From the NCBI RefSeq assembly GCF_025244925.1, contig NZ_CP104275.1:1240001-1304000 (forward strand): a DNA stretch of 64,000 bases. Direction: 5' to 3'. The notes beneath the pieces are model-generated. The model was given only the letters and a program-made list of their open reading frames with translations, did not search any database and was not told the origin of the DNA. The stretch is from Arthrobacter zhaoxinii (lineage in GTDB: Bacteria; Actinomycetota; Actinomycetes; Actinomycetales; Micrococcaceae). Position 1 is the stretch's first letter. Each line of letters opens with the position of its first letter. The translations under genes were made by a program, and so were the position numbers. Positions 20,639-33,942 of this stretch are shown here, piece after piece.

Positions 20639-22900
20639 ATGCCTGAAACACCTTCAGCTTCCAACGAGCTGGAACACGAGCGTCAGTACGTCGCCGGTCT
20701 CTACTCACGCCTCGATGAGCTGCGTGAGGAGAAGCGGGAGCAACTGGCCGCGATCCGGCGCAGCCATGCCTCCGGTTCCCACCAGAACCGTTCCGAACGG
20801 GACGCCTTTGCCACCATGTACGAGGACCGCCTCGCGCAGCTGAACGCCGTCGACGACCGGCTCGTGTTCGGCCGGTTGGACCTCGACGACGGCGAGGAAC
20901 GCTACATCGGCCGCATCGGCCTCTCGACGGCGGAGCTGCAGCGGCTGATGGTGGACTGGCGCGCCCCCGAAGCGGGCACGTTCTACCAGGCCACCGCCTT
21001 CGAACGCCAGGGCGTACGACGCCGCCGGCACCTGATCCTCAAGGGCCGCAACGTGCAGGCCATCGAGGACGACGTGCTGGATTACTCCATGCTGGAGGAT
21101 GAGGAAGCGCTGCAGGGCGAAGGTGCGCTCCTCGCTGCCCTGAACTCCAAACGGACCGGACAGATGTCCGACATCGTGGGCACCATCCAGGCCGAACAGG
21201 ACCGCATCATCCGGGCTCCCCTCTCCGGAACCCTGGTAGTCCAGGGCGGTCCCGGTACGGGCAAGACCGCCGTGGCGCTGCACCGCGCCGCGTACCTGCT
21301 CTACACCCACCGCGAACGGCTGAAGTCGGCCGGCGTGCTGCTGGTGGGACCGTCCAACGCCTTCATCCGCTACATCGAACGCGTGCTGCCCTCCCTGGGC
21401 GAGACCGGCGTCGTGATGTCCAGCCTGGGGCAGCTGATGCCCGGCATCACCGCCGCCCACGAAGAGGACCCGGCCACCGCGGAGGTCAAGGGCCGGCTGT
21501 ACATGGCCGACGTCGTCGCCCGGGCGGTTGCCAACCGGCAGCGCCTGCCGCGCGAACCGCGGAAGCTGAACGTCGAGGGCACCATCCTGACCCTGACGCC
21601 CAAGCAGGTGCAGCGTGCCCGGGACAAGGCCCGCGCCACCGGGAAGCCGCACAACGAGGCCCGCGTGACCTTCGTGAAGATCCTCCTGCGCGAACTGACC
21701 GAGCAGCTGACCGAACAGCTCGAGGAATCGGCGGGAGCCGGCAACAGCACCGACCGGGCCTACCTCGCCGAGGACGTGCGCAGTGCCCGCGACGTCCGCG
21801 TCGCCCTGAACCTGTGCTGGATGCCGCTGACCCCGGAAAAGCTCATCACCGAGCTGTTCAGCAAGCCCGGTCACCTGGAATCAGCCGCACCGGACCTCAC
21901 CGATGCCGAACTGGACCTGCTCCGCCGCAGCCCCGACGCGCCCTGGACCGAATCCGACGTCCCCCTGCTGGATGAAGCCGCGGAACTGCTCGGCGAGCTG
22001 GATGCCTCGGCCGGGCGTGAGAACGCCCTCCGCGAGGAACAGCGCAAGCGCGACCTCGCCAACGCCGAAAGCGCCATTGCCAACACCGAAGGCTTCCTGG
22101 AGGACTCCGGTGCCCACGGCATCCTGTCCGCAGAGGACCTGGCGGACCACAACGCGGTGGGGGAGCAGCGGCTGACTGCTGCCGACCGCGCCGCCGTCGA
22201 CCGGACCTGGGCCTTCGGGCACATCGTGGTTGACGAAGCGCAGGAACTCTCCGCCATGCAGTGGCGGCTCCTGATGCGCCGCTGCCCGCTGAAGTCCTTC
22301 ACTGTGGTGGGCGATATTGCCCAGACCAGTTCGGCGGCCGGGGCAACGTCCTGGCAGGCCGCACTGGATCCGTTCGTGGGGGAGCGCTGGACCCTCGAAG
22401 AGCTCACCGTGAACTACCGCACCCCGGCGCAGATCGCCGAGGCCGCAGTACGCATGGCCAATGCGGCCGGCCTGGTGGTCTCGGCTCCGAAGGCCGTGCG
22501 CGAGGGCCGCTGGGCGCCGTTCATTGACGAGGTTTCCGAAGACGGCCTGCTCCAGCGCCTGCTGGAAACCCTGCCCGAGGATCTGGACGCGCTCGACGGC
22601 GGCCTGCTGGCGATCATTGCCGAGGACCACCGCCTCGCTGCCGTCCGCCGCGCGGTCACCGAAGTGTACGGTCCCCGCGTCGGTTCCGGCGCCGGCGGGC
22701 TGGAACAGGACATCGTGGTGACCTCCCCGCGGGAAGCCAAGGGCCTGGAGTTCGACGGCGTCGTCATCCTGGAACCGTCCGAACTGCTGACCGCAGCAGC
22801 CGGCAAGGTAGGGGACCTGTACGTCGCCATGACCCGCCCCACCCAGCGGCTGCGCCTGATCGCCGCCAACGGGATCCCCGCGGGCATTCCCGAAGACTGA
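20639..22900 (+). CDS. HelD-family RNA polymerase recycling ATPase (HelR-like)
   Basis: 753-aa UvrD-like superfamily 1 ATPase. The N-terminus is charged and predicted coiled coil (residues about 8-60), as in HelD arms that enter the RNA polymerase channels. The Walker A is GGPGTGKTAVALHRAAYLLY (from about residue 203), Walker B is VVDEAQELSAMQW (about 530), and late motifs are SPREAKGLEFDGVVI and YVAMTRPTQRL. HelD proteins strip stalled polymerase from DNA; actinobacterial HelR can also displace rifamycins. Followed 13 nt later by tyrS. The family is clear; the class (HelR versus other HelD) is inference. Confidence 0.85.
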   Translation: MPETPSASNELEHERQYVAGLYSRLDELREEKREQLAAIRRSHASGSHQNRSERDAFATMYEDRLAQLNAVDDRLVFGRLDLDDGEERYIGRIGLSTAELQRLMVDWRAPEAGTFYQATAFERQGVRRRRHLILKGRNVQAIEDDVLDYSMLEDEEALQGEGALLAALNSKRTGQMSDIVGTIQAEQDRIIRAPLSGTLVVQGGPGTGKTAVALHRAAYLLYTHRERLKSAGVLLVGPSNAFIRYIERVLPSLGETGVVMSSLGQLMPGITAAHEEDPATAEVKGRLYMADVVARAVANRQRLPREPRKLNVEGTILTLTPKQVQRARDKARATGKPHNEARVTFVKILLRELTEQLTEQLEESAGAGNSTDRAYLAEDVRSARDVRVALNLCWMPLTPEKLITELFSKPGHLESAAPDLTDAELDLLRRSPDAPWTESDVPLLDEAAELLGELDASAGRENALREEQRKRDLANAESAIANTEGFLEDSGAHGILSAEDLADHNAVGEQRLTAADRAAVDRTWAFGHIVVDEAQELSAMQWRLLMRRCPLKSFTVVGDIAQTSSAAGATSWQAALDPFVGERWTLEELTVNYRTPAQIAEAAVRMANAAGLVVSAPKAVREGRWAPFIDEVSEDGLLQRLLETLPEDLDALDGGLLAIIAEDHRLAAVRRAVTEVYGPRVGSGAGGLEQDIVVTSPREAKGLEFDGVVILEPSELLTAAAGKVGDLYVAMTRPTQRLRLIAANGIPAGIPED

Positions 22901-22913
22901 TAATTTAGAAAGC

Positions 22914-24239
22914 GTGTCAGACAACATCGTGAACCCCGAAGGCCTCAGCGCCCAGCAGAATGACTCCTCCTTTGCCAATATCTGGCAGGAACTGAAGTGG
23001 CGAGGCCTGGTGCAGGTCTCCACCGACGAGGCGGAGCTGGAAAAACTTCTCGCCGGGGGACCGATCACGTATTACTGCGGCTTCGACCCGACGGCGCCGA
23101 GCCTGCACCTGGGCAACCTGGTGCAGCTGCTCACCATGCGCCGCCTGCAGCTCGCAGGCCACCGGCCGCTGGCCCTGGTCGGCGGTTCCACCGGTCTGGT
23201 CGGCGACCCGCGCCCGACGGCGGAACGCACCATGAACACCAAGGAGACAGTCGGGGAGTGGGTCGGGTACCTGCAGGGACAGGTGCAGCGCTTCCTGAGC
23301 TTCGAGGGTGAGAACTCCGCCCGCATGGTGAACAACCTGGACTGGACCGCTCCGATGAGCGCCATCGATTTCCTGCGGGACGTCGGCAAGCACTTCCGGG
23401 TGGGGACGATGATCAAGAAGGAAATCGTTTCCTCGCGCCTGAACTCCGATGAAGGCATCAGCTACGCGGAGTTCAGCTACCAGGTGCTGCAGGGCATGGA
23501 TTACCTCGAGCTCTTCCGCCAGTACAACTGCGTGCTGGAAACGGGCGGATCGGACCAGTGGGGCAACCTCACCAGCGGCACCGAACTGGTGCGCAAGGTC
23601 GAGGGCAAGACGGTCCACGCACTGGGCACCCCGCTGGTCACCAACAGCGACGGCACCAAGTTCGGCAAGAGCGAAGGCAATGCGGTCTGGCTGGACGGCA
23701 CCATGACCAGCCCGTACGCCATGTACCAGTTCTGGCTCAACACATCGGATGCTGACGTGGTCGACCGGCTCAAGATCTTTACCTTCATGAGCCGGGCCCG
23801 GATTGAGGAGCTGGCCCGCGCTGTCGAGGAGGCGCCGCACAAGCGCGAGGCTCAGCGTGCGCTGGCCTACGACGTGACGTCGCTGATTCACGGCACCGAC
23901 GCAACCGACAAGGCGATTGCCGCTTCGGCTGCGCTGTTCGGCCAGGGTGACCTGACCGAACTGGACGAAGCGACGTTGAAGGCCGCAACGGAACAGCTGC
24001 CGGCGGCCGTGGTGTCCCCGGATTCCCTGGGCATCATCGACCTGCTTGTCGCGTCGGAGCTTTCCAAGACCAAGTCCGAAGCCCGCCGCACGGTGTCCGA
24101 GGGCGGTGCCTACGTAAACAACGTCAAGGTCACCGACGCCGACGCCGTAGTGGATTCGAAGGACCTGCTGCACGGCCGGTACCTGGTCCTGCGCCGCGGG
24201 AAGCGGACCCTTGCAAGCGTCGAGGTCTCCGCCGTATAG
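22914..24239 (+). CDS. tyrS: Tyrosyl-tRNA synthetase
   Basis: 441 aa; class I synthetase charging tRNA-Tyr. The HIGH-like motif is SLHLGNLV, the tyrosine pocket includes YCGFDPTAPS and GSDQWGN, and the KMSKS-like motif is KFGKSEGN (about residue 248). A C-terminal S4 RNA-binding domain (TKSEARRTVSEGGAYVN) is intact. GTG 22914 is preceded by TAATTT (22901-22906) 7 nt upstream, so it may have its own leaderless transcript as well as read-through. No T-box leader is seen. The rRNA operon follows on the same strand. Confidence 0.96.
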   Translation: MSDNIVNPEGLSAQQNDSSFANIWQELKWRGLVQVSTDEAELEKLLAGGPITYYCGFDPTAPSLHLGNLVQLLTMRRLQLAGHRPLALVGGSTGLVGDPRPTAERTMNTKETVGEWVGYLQGQVQRFLSFEGENSARMVNNLDWTAPMSAIDFLRDVGKHFRVGTMIKKEIVSSRLNSDEGISYAEFSYQVLQGMDYLELFRQYNCVLETGGSDQWGNLTSGTELVRKVEGKTVHALGTPLVTNSDGTKFGKSEGNAVWLDGTMTSPYAMYQFWLNTSDADVVDRLKIFTFMSRARIEELARAVEEAPHKREAQRALAYDVTSLIHGTDATDKAIAASAALFGQGDLTELDEATLKAATEQLPAAVVSPDSLGIIDLLVASELSKTKSEARRTVSEGGAYVNNVKVTDADAVVDSKDLLHGRYLVLRRGKRTLASVEVSAV

Positions 24240-24319
24240 TTTTAATGCTTCCTTCGGGAGGCAGGTAAGCGGTCCGCGTGAGCGGTTTGAGCTTGTGCGG
24301 CGGATCACTTCGATCCGGT

Positions 24320-24348
24320 TTGCAAGGACCGGAACCGATGTGTAAAGT
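24320..24348 (+). promoter_or_regulatory. rrn promoter P1
   Basis: TTGCAA (24320-24325), a 17-bp spacer and TAAAGT (24343-24348). Confidence 0.6.
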
Positions 24349-24531
24349 TGCATGAGTCGCCGCGGCCGGGACGCTGGAAAAGCGCCCGAGCATGGCGGCC
24401 AAACCCCAACAAAAAACAGAGTCCAACCGGTGCGTGCCCTTCGCAGGGCCGGCGGGAAAAGACTCCGGTTGATGCTGGGTCCGGAACGGCGGAAACGCTT
24501 TTCACGGGGTCCCGACGAGGGAAACCGCGAA

Positions 24532-24560
24532 TTGCAAATAACGCCGGAATGGAATAAGAT
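24532..24560 (+). promoter_or_regulatory. rrn promoter P2
   Basis: TTGCAA (24532-24537), a 17-bp spacer and TAAGAT (24555-24560). Same -35 and spacing as P1, exactly 212 bp downstream. Its local AT-rich surroundings stand out. Confidence 0.7.
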
Positions 24561-24621
24561 ATAAAACATTGCAGCGAAGAAGAAAAGGAAAACATTGTTT
24601 TCCCGAGTATTTTCGGATTGC

Positions 24622-24655
24622 GTCTGTTGTTTGAGAACTCAATAGTGTGCCAAGT
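24622..24655 (+). other. 5' arm of 16S pre-rRNA processing stem with boxA-like element
   Basis: Pairs with 26545-26578 over 34 positions with three mismatches and several G-U pairs; the core AGTGTGCCAA/TTGGCACACT is perfect. Contains TTGTTTGAGAACT, similar to actinobacterial rrn antitermination boxA. This stem would present the 16S precursor to RNase III. Confidence 0.75.
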
Positions 24656-24701
24656 TTATTGATACCAATTTATTTATATTGATTGGTTGAACAGGCCGTT
24701 T

Positions 24702-24733
24702 CCGCCCACCCCGTGGGTAGGGGCGGTTTTTTT
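24702..24733 (+). terminator. Terminator-like hairpin inside the rrn leader
   Basis: CCGCCC(24702-24707) pairs with GGGCGG(24721-24726), plus an inner ACCC/GGGT stem (24708-24711 with 24715-24718), followed directly by seven T (24727-24733). It looks like a full intrinsic terminator yet lies about 70 nt before 16S, so rRNA transcription must pass it. Confidence 0.6.
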
Positions 24734-24803
24734 AGCCGGTTTCGAATTTAGTGCAGGACGGTCGACCAATTTTCCTTGGTCCCCGGTCTGTGTCTGTAAC
24801 ACA

Positions 24804-26337
<1,534 letters not shown>

Positions 26338-26544
26338 AGCACCTCGAAGACCATGTCCTTCCACAGTGTTGGATGTGTGCTTCGCAGGAGATGCCCATAT
26401 CGGAGACATATGTTCTCCGGTGGGTGCTCAAGGGTGGAATATCAATGGATAGGCGCCGGCATGCCGGCTGCACGGGTCAGTACGTTCCCTCCCCTGGGAG
26501 GGTTCCTGGAACACCTGCTGCAGTCCTGGTTGGGCCGGTTCGTC

Positions 26545-26578
26545 GTTTGGCACACTGTTGGGTCCTGAAGCAACAGGC
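26545..26578 (+). other. 3' arm of 16S pre-rRNA processing stem
   Basis: Complementary to 24622-24655; see that entry. Confidence 0.75.
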
Positions 26579-26714
26579 ACCCGTGATCCTCTCCTTGTCA
26601 AAGGGGGGAGGGTCTGCGGGTTGACTGGTTTGTTTCTGTTTGTTCCTGCGCAGGCCGGAACCGCACATGTGACACCTCTTGACGGGGTTGTTCGGTGCGG
26701 GGATGGGTGTGACG

Positions 26715-26751
26715 GGGTTGTTGTTTGAGAACTACATAGTGGACGCGAGCA
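26715..26751 (+). other. 5' arm of 23S pre-rRNA processing stem with boxA-like element
   Basis: Pairs with 30064-30100 over 37 positions with one mismatch and a few G-U pairs; perfect core ACATAGTGGACGC (26734-26746) with GCGTCCACTATGT (30069-30081). Contains TTGTTTGAGAACT, as in the leader. Confidence 0.85.
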
Positions 26752-26863
26752 TCTTAAAATATTAAGTGCAATTTCAGAAAAACCTGGTGGATCCGGGTGC
26801 CCCCTCAAAGGGTGCCTGGGGAGACCGTGGTTTTCTCGATAGCGATAATAAATTGATCTTTGT

Positions 26864-29994
<3,131 letters not shown>

Positions 29995-30270
29995 CACACC
30001 AGCACCTGGACGGACACGACTTCAAACGGTCCGTCAAAGTATAAAGGGTGTTGTAGATCATGCTGCTTGCGTCCACTATGTGGTTCCCGGACAACAACCC
30101 GTTGGTTGTTCGCCCAGGAACACGAACCCTTACCCCTTGTCCGGGGGAGGGTTCACAATTTACCGCACTGCCGGCACCCCCCTTTGTTGGGGTGGTTCCG
30201 GGACGTGTTGTAACCATTGTTTTCCCCACGCATGCCCGGTTGGTTTTGGGTGTGTGGTGCGGGTGGAAGG
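29995..30270 (+). other. 23S-5S spacer with 3' arm of the 23S stem
   Basis: 276 bp. The first part (30064-30100) closes the 23S precursor stem with 26715-26751. The rest is G/C- and T-rich with no tRNA and no credible ORF. Confidence 0.8.
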
Positions 30271-30388
30271 GTTACGGCGGTCATAGCGTGGGGGAAACGC
30301 CCGGTCCCATTCCGAACCCGGAAGCTAAGACCCACAGCGCCGATGGTACTGCATCCGGGAGGATGTGGGAGAGTAGGTCACCGCCGGA
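30271..30388 (+). rRNA. rrf: 5S ribosomal RNA
   Basis: About 118 nt. The 5' end TTACGGCGGTCATAGCG pairs with the 3' end CACCGCCGGACAA; the conserved CCCATTCCGAACCCGGAAG is in the middle. Ends good to 2-3 nt. Confidence 0.95.
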
Positions 30389-30403
30389 CAATATTTGAAG
30401 GTT

Positions 30404-30431
30404 GAGCCCGTACCAGTGTTGGTACGGGCTC
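30404..30431 (+). terminator. Terminator of the rRNA operon
   Basis: Perfect 12-bp stem GAGCCCGTACCA/TGGTACGGGCTC with a GTGT loop and a T-rich tail, 15 nt after 5S. Confidence 0.9.
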
Positions 30432-30726
30432 TTCCTGTTTAACCAGCCCTGGACTCCGGTACCCGCGAGTGGCGTGCACCCCTCCTTACAATGGCGTCGG
30501 CAGCCCAGGCCCAGGCAAGGATGGCGATCCCCGGTCCGGGTGTCGAGGCTCACCCCTTCTCCGGGGCTAAAGTGTGCCCGGCGAATCGGCGCCAGGGGGG
30601 CCGCTGCACTAGAATTACCCAGAGGCCCCACCGCCTCCCATAACTTTTTCATTTCTTATAGGTACATAGTGACGAGCGACTGCAGTAATTCCGTTGGTCG
30701 GCTCACGACGAGAGGAACTCAGCAGC
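30432..30726 (+). promoter_or_regulatory. Gap between rrn terminator and TPR gene
   Basis: 295 bp with no gene seen. Candidate -10 elements for the next operon are TAAAGT (30568-30573) and TAGAAT (30610-30615), each with a poor -35. A ribosome site AGAGGAA (30711-30717) precedes the ATG at 30727. Confidence 0.4.
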
Positions 30727-32889
30727 ATGTCAGAGCAAAATAACAGGGATCAGCGAAGCAGCGACGGAAACGACGCCGCCCGCGGCAGCAGCTCGTCAGA
30801 CCGCCGCGACGACCGCGGCCGTCCGGCCACAAACGACCGGAACGCCCCCAAACGATTCGAAGACCGCAAGCCGTCCTTCGGCGGCCGGCCTGCGCGTGAC
30901 GGTGAGCGGAAATCCTTCGGTGACCGCGGTGCCTCTTCCGAGCGGAAGCCGTATTCAAAGGACCGCAAGCCTGCGTTCGGCGACCGACCCGCCCGCAGCG
31001 GTGACGACCGTCGTCCTGCCCGTGATGGTGAGCGTAAGCCGTTCTCCGAACGCAGCGGTGAGCGTAAGCCCTTCGGCGATCGCGGCGATCGTAAGCCGTC
31101 GTTCGGCAGCGATGACCGTCGTCCTGCGCGCGACAGCGATGGCAGGCCTCCCTTCAGCAATCGTTCCGAGCGGGATGACCGCGCCAGCCGGGGGAGCGAT
31201 GACCGTCGCCCGCCGCGTGATGGTGAGCGTAAGCCGTTCTCCGAACGAAGTGGTGAGCGTAAGCCCTTCTCACGTGATTCGCGTCCGCCGCGTGATGGTG
31301 AGCGTAAGCCGTTTGGTGATCGTGGGGAGCGTAAGCCGTTCTCACGCGATGATCGTCCGCAGCGTGACAGCCGCCCGCCCCGTGATGGTGAGCGTAAACC
31401 CTTTGCCGACCGTGGTGACCGGAAGCCGTCGTTCGGCGGCGATGACCGTCGTTCCGCCCGTGATGGTGAGCGTAAGCCGTTCTCCGAACGAAGTGGCGAG
31501 CGTAAGCCCTTCTCCCGTGATTCGCGTCCCGCCCGTGATGGTGAGCGTAAGCCGTTCGGCGACCGCGGCGAGCGTAAGCCGTTTTCCCGGGATGATCGTC
31601 CGCAGCGTGACAGTCGTCCGCCCCGCGACGGCGAGCGTAAACCCTTTGCCGACCGTGGTCCGTCCGCTGAGCGTAAGTCCTTTGGCGACCGCGGCGACCG
31701 CCCGCAGCGTGATTCGCGTCCGCCGCGTGATGGTGAGCGTAAGTCCTTTGGTGATCGTGGGGATCGTAAGCCGTTCTCGCGGGATGATCGTCCGCAGCGT
31801 GACAGCCGTCCGCCCCGCGGCGACCGGCCCTCGTACGGTTCAGACCGCCCGTCGTTCAGCCGTGACGATGCCCCTGCCGCAGCGCGTCCCCGCAACGCCA
31901 AGGATCTTCGCAGCGCCAACCGTCCCGACCGTGAACGTTCCCCCGAAATCGATGAGGACGTCACAGGACAGGAACTCGACAAGGTCACCCGCGCTCAGCT
32001 GCGCAACCTGGAGGAAGTCAACAGCGAGTGGGTGGCCAAGCACCTGGTGATGGCCGGCCGCCTGATCGACGACGAGCCTGAGCTCGCGTTCCAGCACGCC
32101 CTGGCCGCCAGCCGGCGCGGCGGACGCATGGCCGTAGTCCGGGAAGCCGTTGGCCTGACCGCCTACGCAGCCGGACACTTCGGTGAAGCACTGCGCGAGT
32201 TCCGCACGTACCGCAGGATCAGCGGATCCAACGCCTACCTGCCCATGATGGCCGACTGCGAACGCGGTCTGGGCCACCCGGAAAAGGCGCTGGACATGGC
32301 CCGCTCCGAGGACGCCAAGGACCTGGATACCGCCGGACAGGTGGAGCTGGCGATTGTTGTCTCCGGCGCCCGGATGGACATGGAACAGTTCGACGCCGCC
32401 GTGGCCGCCCTGGAAATCCCGCAGCTGGACCGCAACCGCGCGTTCTCCTACAGCCCGCGCCTGTTCCGTGCCTACGCCGATGCCCTGGACATCGCCGGAC
32501 GCGGAGAAGAAGCGGAGAAATGGCGGAAGCAGGCGCTGCGCGCTGACGAAGCCCTGGGCTTCGGCGACTTTGCCGAACCGGAAATCTTCGATCTTGTCCC
32601 CGAAGAAGAGGAACGCCCCAAGCGCCACTCCGAAGCCCGCGAAGACCGCTCCGGCGCGTACTTCGCGCCCGCTGAAGAAGCGCCGAAGGACACCCTTGAC
32701 CCGGCGGACGACGTCGATGCTCTGCCCAGCGACGAGCAGGAAGGCCTCCTTACCGAGGCCGGCGACGTGAGTGACGAAGACGAGGCTGTGGAAGTCATTG
32801 TCTCGGACTTCGACGCAGACGCCGACGACGCCGAGGAAACTCCCCGGGAAGACGCCGAAGAAACGGAGCAGCAGCGCATTGAAGACTAA
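30727..32889 (+). CDS. Repeat-rich disordered protein with C-terminal TPR-like domain
   Basis: 720 aa in three parts. Residues 1 to about 390 are low-complexity, strongly charged repeats with 14 GERK(P/S)F units mixed with DRP and DDR blocks (many Arg, Asp, Gly, no hydrophobic core), so disordered. Residues about 415-620 are helical TPR-like (LAFQHALAASRRGGRMAVV, AYAAGHFGEALREFRTYRR), matching the conserved protein at this locus in M. tuberculosis (Rv1691 position). Residues 625-720 are very acidic. Start ATG 30727 has AGAGGAA. The repeats resemble RNA-binding RGG/RD-type regions; a role near rRNA or ribosome assembly is inference from charge and position only. Confidence 0.8.
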   Translation: MSEQNNRDQRSSDGNDAARGSSSSDRRDDRGRPATNDRNAPKRFEDRKPSFGGRPARDGERKSFGDRGASSERKPYSKDRKPAFGDRPARSGDDRRPARDGERKPFSERSGERKPFGDRGDRKPSFGSDDRRPARDSDGRPPFSNRSERDDRASRGSDDRRPPRDGERKPFSERSGERKPFSRDSRPPRDGERKPFGDRGERKPFSRDDRPQRDSRPPRDGERKPFADRGDRKPSFGGDDRRSARDGERKPFSERSGERKPFSRDSRPARDGERKPFGDRGERKPFSRDDRPQRDSRPPRDGERKPFADRGPSAERKSFGDRGDRPQRDSRPPRDGERKSFGDRGDRKPFSRDDRPQRDSRPPRGDRPSYGSDRPSFSRDDAPAAARPRNAKDLRSANRPDRERSPEIDEDVTGQELDKVTRAQLRNLEEVNSEWVAKHLVMAGRLIDDEPELAFQHALAASRRGGRMAVVREAVGLTAYAAGHFGEALREFRTYRRISGSNAYLPMMADCERGLGHPEKALDMARSEDAKDLDTAGQVELAIVVSGARMDMEQFDAAVAALEIPQLDRNRAFSYSPRLFRAYADALDIAGRGEEAEKWRKQALRADEALGFGDFAEPEIFDLVPEEEERPKRHSEAREDRSGAYFAPAEEAPKDTLDPADDVDALPSDEQEGLLTEAGDVSDEDEAVEVIVSDFDADADDAEETPREDAEETEQQRIED
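30895..31830 (+). repeat. In-frame tandem repeat tract in the TPR gene
   Basis: DNA repeats built around CGTGATGGTGAGCGTAAGCC. The longest pair is about 201 bp nearly identical at 31216-31416 and 31459-31659, offset 243 bp (81 codons), so copy number can change in frame. Third codon positions shift to T (CGT, GAT) against the C/G preference of flanking genes. Confidence 0.85.
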
Positions 32890-33880
32890 TCCTTCACTGG
32901 TCTCCGGCTACGACGCGGTCTTTTCCGACCTGGACGGCGTGGTTTACGCCGGACCGCACGCAATACCGGGGGCCGTGGAGGCCCTGGGCAGGCTGGCCGA
33001 CGTATCGGTCCAGCTTGCCTACGTCACCAACAACGCGTCGCGCTCCTCGGAGACGGTAGCCGCCCACCTGCGCGAACTCGGAGCACCCGCCACTGCGGAT
33101 AATGTTTTCGGGTCCGCGCAGGCAGGGGCGGAACTGCTGGCCTCCAAGGTTGCTCCGGGGGCCAAGGTCCTCGTGACCGGCAGCGCCACCCTGGTGGCAG
33201 CCGTTGAAGCCCAGGGGCTCGTTCGGGTTACCTCGGCTGATGACGCGCCGGACGCAGTCATCCAGGGCTTCGATCCCTCCCTTGGATGGGCCGACCTCGC
33301 CGAAGCGGCTTTCGCCGTCGGACGCGGCGCTGTCTGGGTGGCTACGAACACCGACCTGTCCATCCCGCAGGCCCGCGGAATCGCACCCGGCAACGGGACC
33401 CTCGTGGCCGCCGTCGGCGCTGCCACAGGCCGGGTACCCTTCGTCGCCGGGAAGCCGGAGGCACCGCTGTTTACGACGGCGGCACGCCACCTTAACGTTC
33501 AGCGTCCGCTGGTCGTGGGGGACCGGCTGGACACGGACATCCTGGGCGGCACTAACGCCGGCTTTGACACCGCCCTGGTGCTCACCGGTGTCGACACCCC
33601 CCTGACCGCGCTTGCCGCACGGACCCCGGAGCGGCCGGTGTACCTGATTGAGAATCTCCAGGCGCTCTTTGAGCCGTATCCGGTGCCCGTCCTGGAAGCA
33701 GGGCAGTACCGCTGCGGCGCCGCCCTTGCCTGGGTGGAGGACGCGGCTGTGGTCATTGCCGGTGATTCCTCCGATCTGGACAGCTGGCGTGCTGCCTGCG
33801 CCGCCTGGTGGGCTGCCCGTCCGGACGTCGATTCCGCCGAGGCTCCCGAGATCCGCTGGACTGTCACCGCACGCGGATAG
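32879..33880 (+). CDS. HAD-IIA family phosphatase (NagD-like)
   Basis: 333-aa phosphatase. Motif I is VFSDLDGVVYAGP with the nucleophile and acid aspartates; motif II is YVTNNASRSS; the C2-type cap follows; motif III lysine is in GKPEAPLF and motif IV is VVGDRLDTDILGG. Homologues at this locus (Rv1692 in M. tuberculosis) dephosphorylate glycerol 3-phosphate; that activity is likely but not proven here. There is no ATG near the domain, so TTG 32879 is proposed, overlapping the TPR gene by 11 nt; a later start would cut close to motif I. Confidence 0.85.
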   Translation: MKTNPSLVSGYDAVFSDLDGVVYAGPHAIPGAVEALGRLADVSVQLAYVTNNASRSSETVAAHLRELGAPATADNVFGSAQAGAELLASKVAPGAKVLVTGSATLVAAVEAQGLVRVTSADDAPDAVIQGFDPSLGWADLAEAAFAVGRGAVWVATNTDLSIPQARGIAPGNGTLVAAVGAATGRVPFVAGKPEAPLFTTAARHLNVQRPLVVGDRLDTDILGGTNAGFDTALVLTGVDTPLTALAARTPERPVYLIENLQALFEPYPVPVLEAGQYRCGAALAWVEDAAVVIAGDSSDLDSWRAACAAWWAARPDVDSAEAPEIRWTVTARG

Positions 33881-33942
33881 GCTTCCAGCAGGAACCCATC
33901 CCTCATCACGCATCCAGCAGGCAACCCGCAGGAGGAAGACCG

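Larger units (their letters stand above)
24240..24803 (+). promoter_or_regulatory. rRNA operon promoter and leader region
   Basis: 564 bp without a gene. It contains two promoters (24320-24348 and 24532-24560), the 5' arm of the 16S processing stem with a boxA-like sequence (24622-24655), and a terminator-like hairpin (24702-24733). A small hairpin GCTTCC-TTCG-GGAGGC just after tyrS may be its weak terminator. No ORF here is convincing. Confidence 0.75.

Noticed and set aside
22861..22913. T-box riboswitch before tyrS
   Set aside because: Only 13 nt separate tyrS from the preceding gene; no room for a leader, and a -10-like hexamer is adjacent to the start.
22917..24569. 550-codon minus-strand frame opposite tyrS
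   Set aside because: Shadow of tyrS with no recognisable protein features.
30895..31830. CRISPR-like array
   Set aside because: Repeats are in-frame, diverged, of irregular spacing and coding; no spacers and no cas genes nearby.
30750..32050. Long frames on both strands in the GERKPF repeat region
   Set aside because: Repeats without stop codons keep several frames open; only the frame continuing into the TPR domain is supported.
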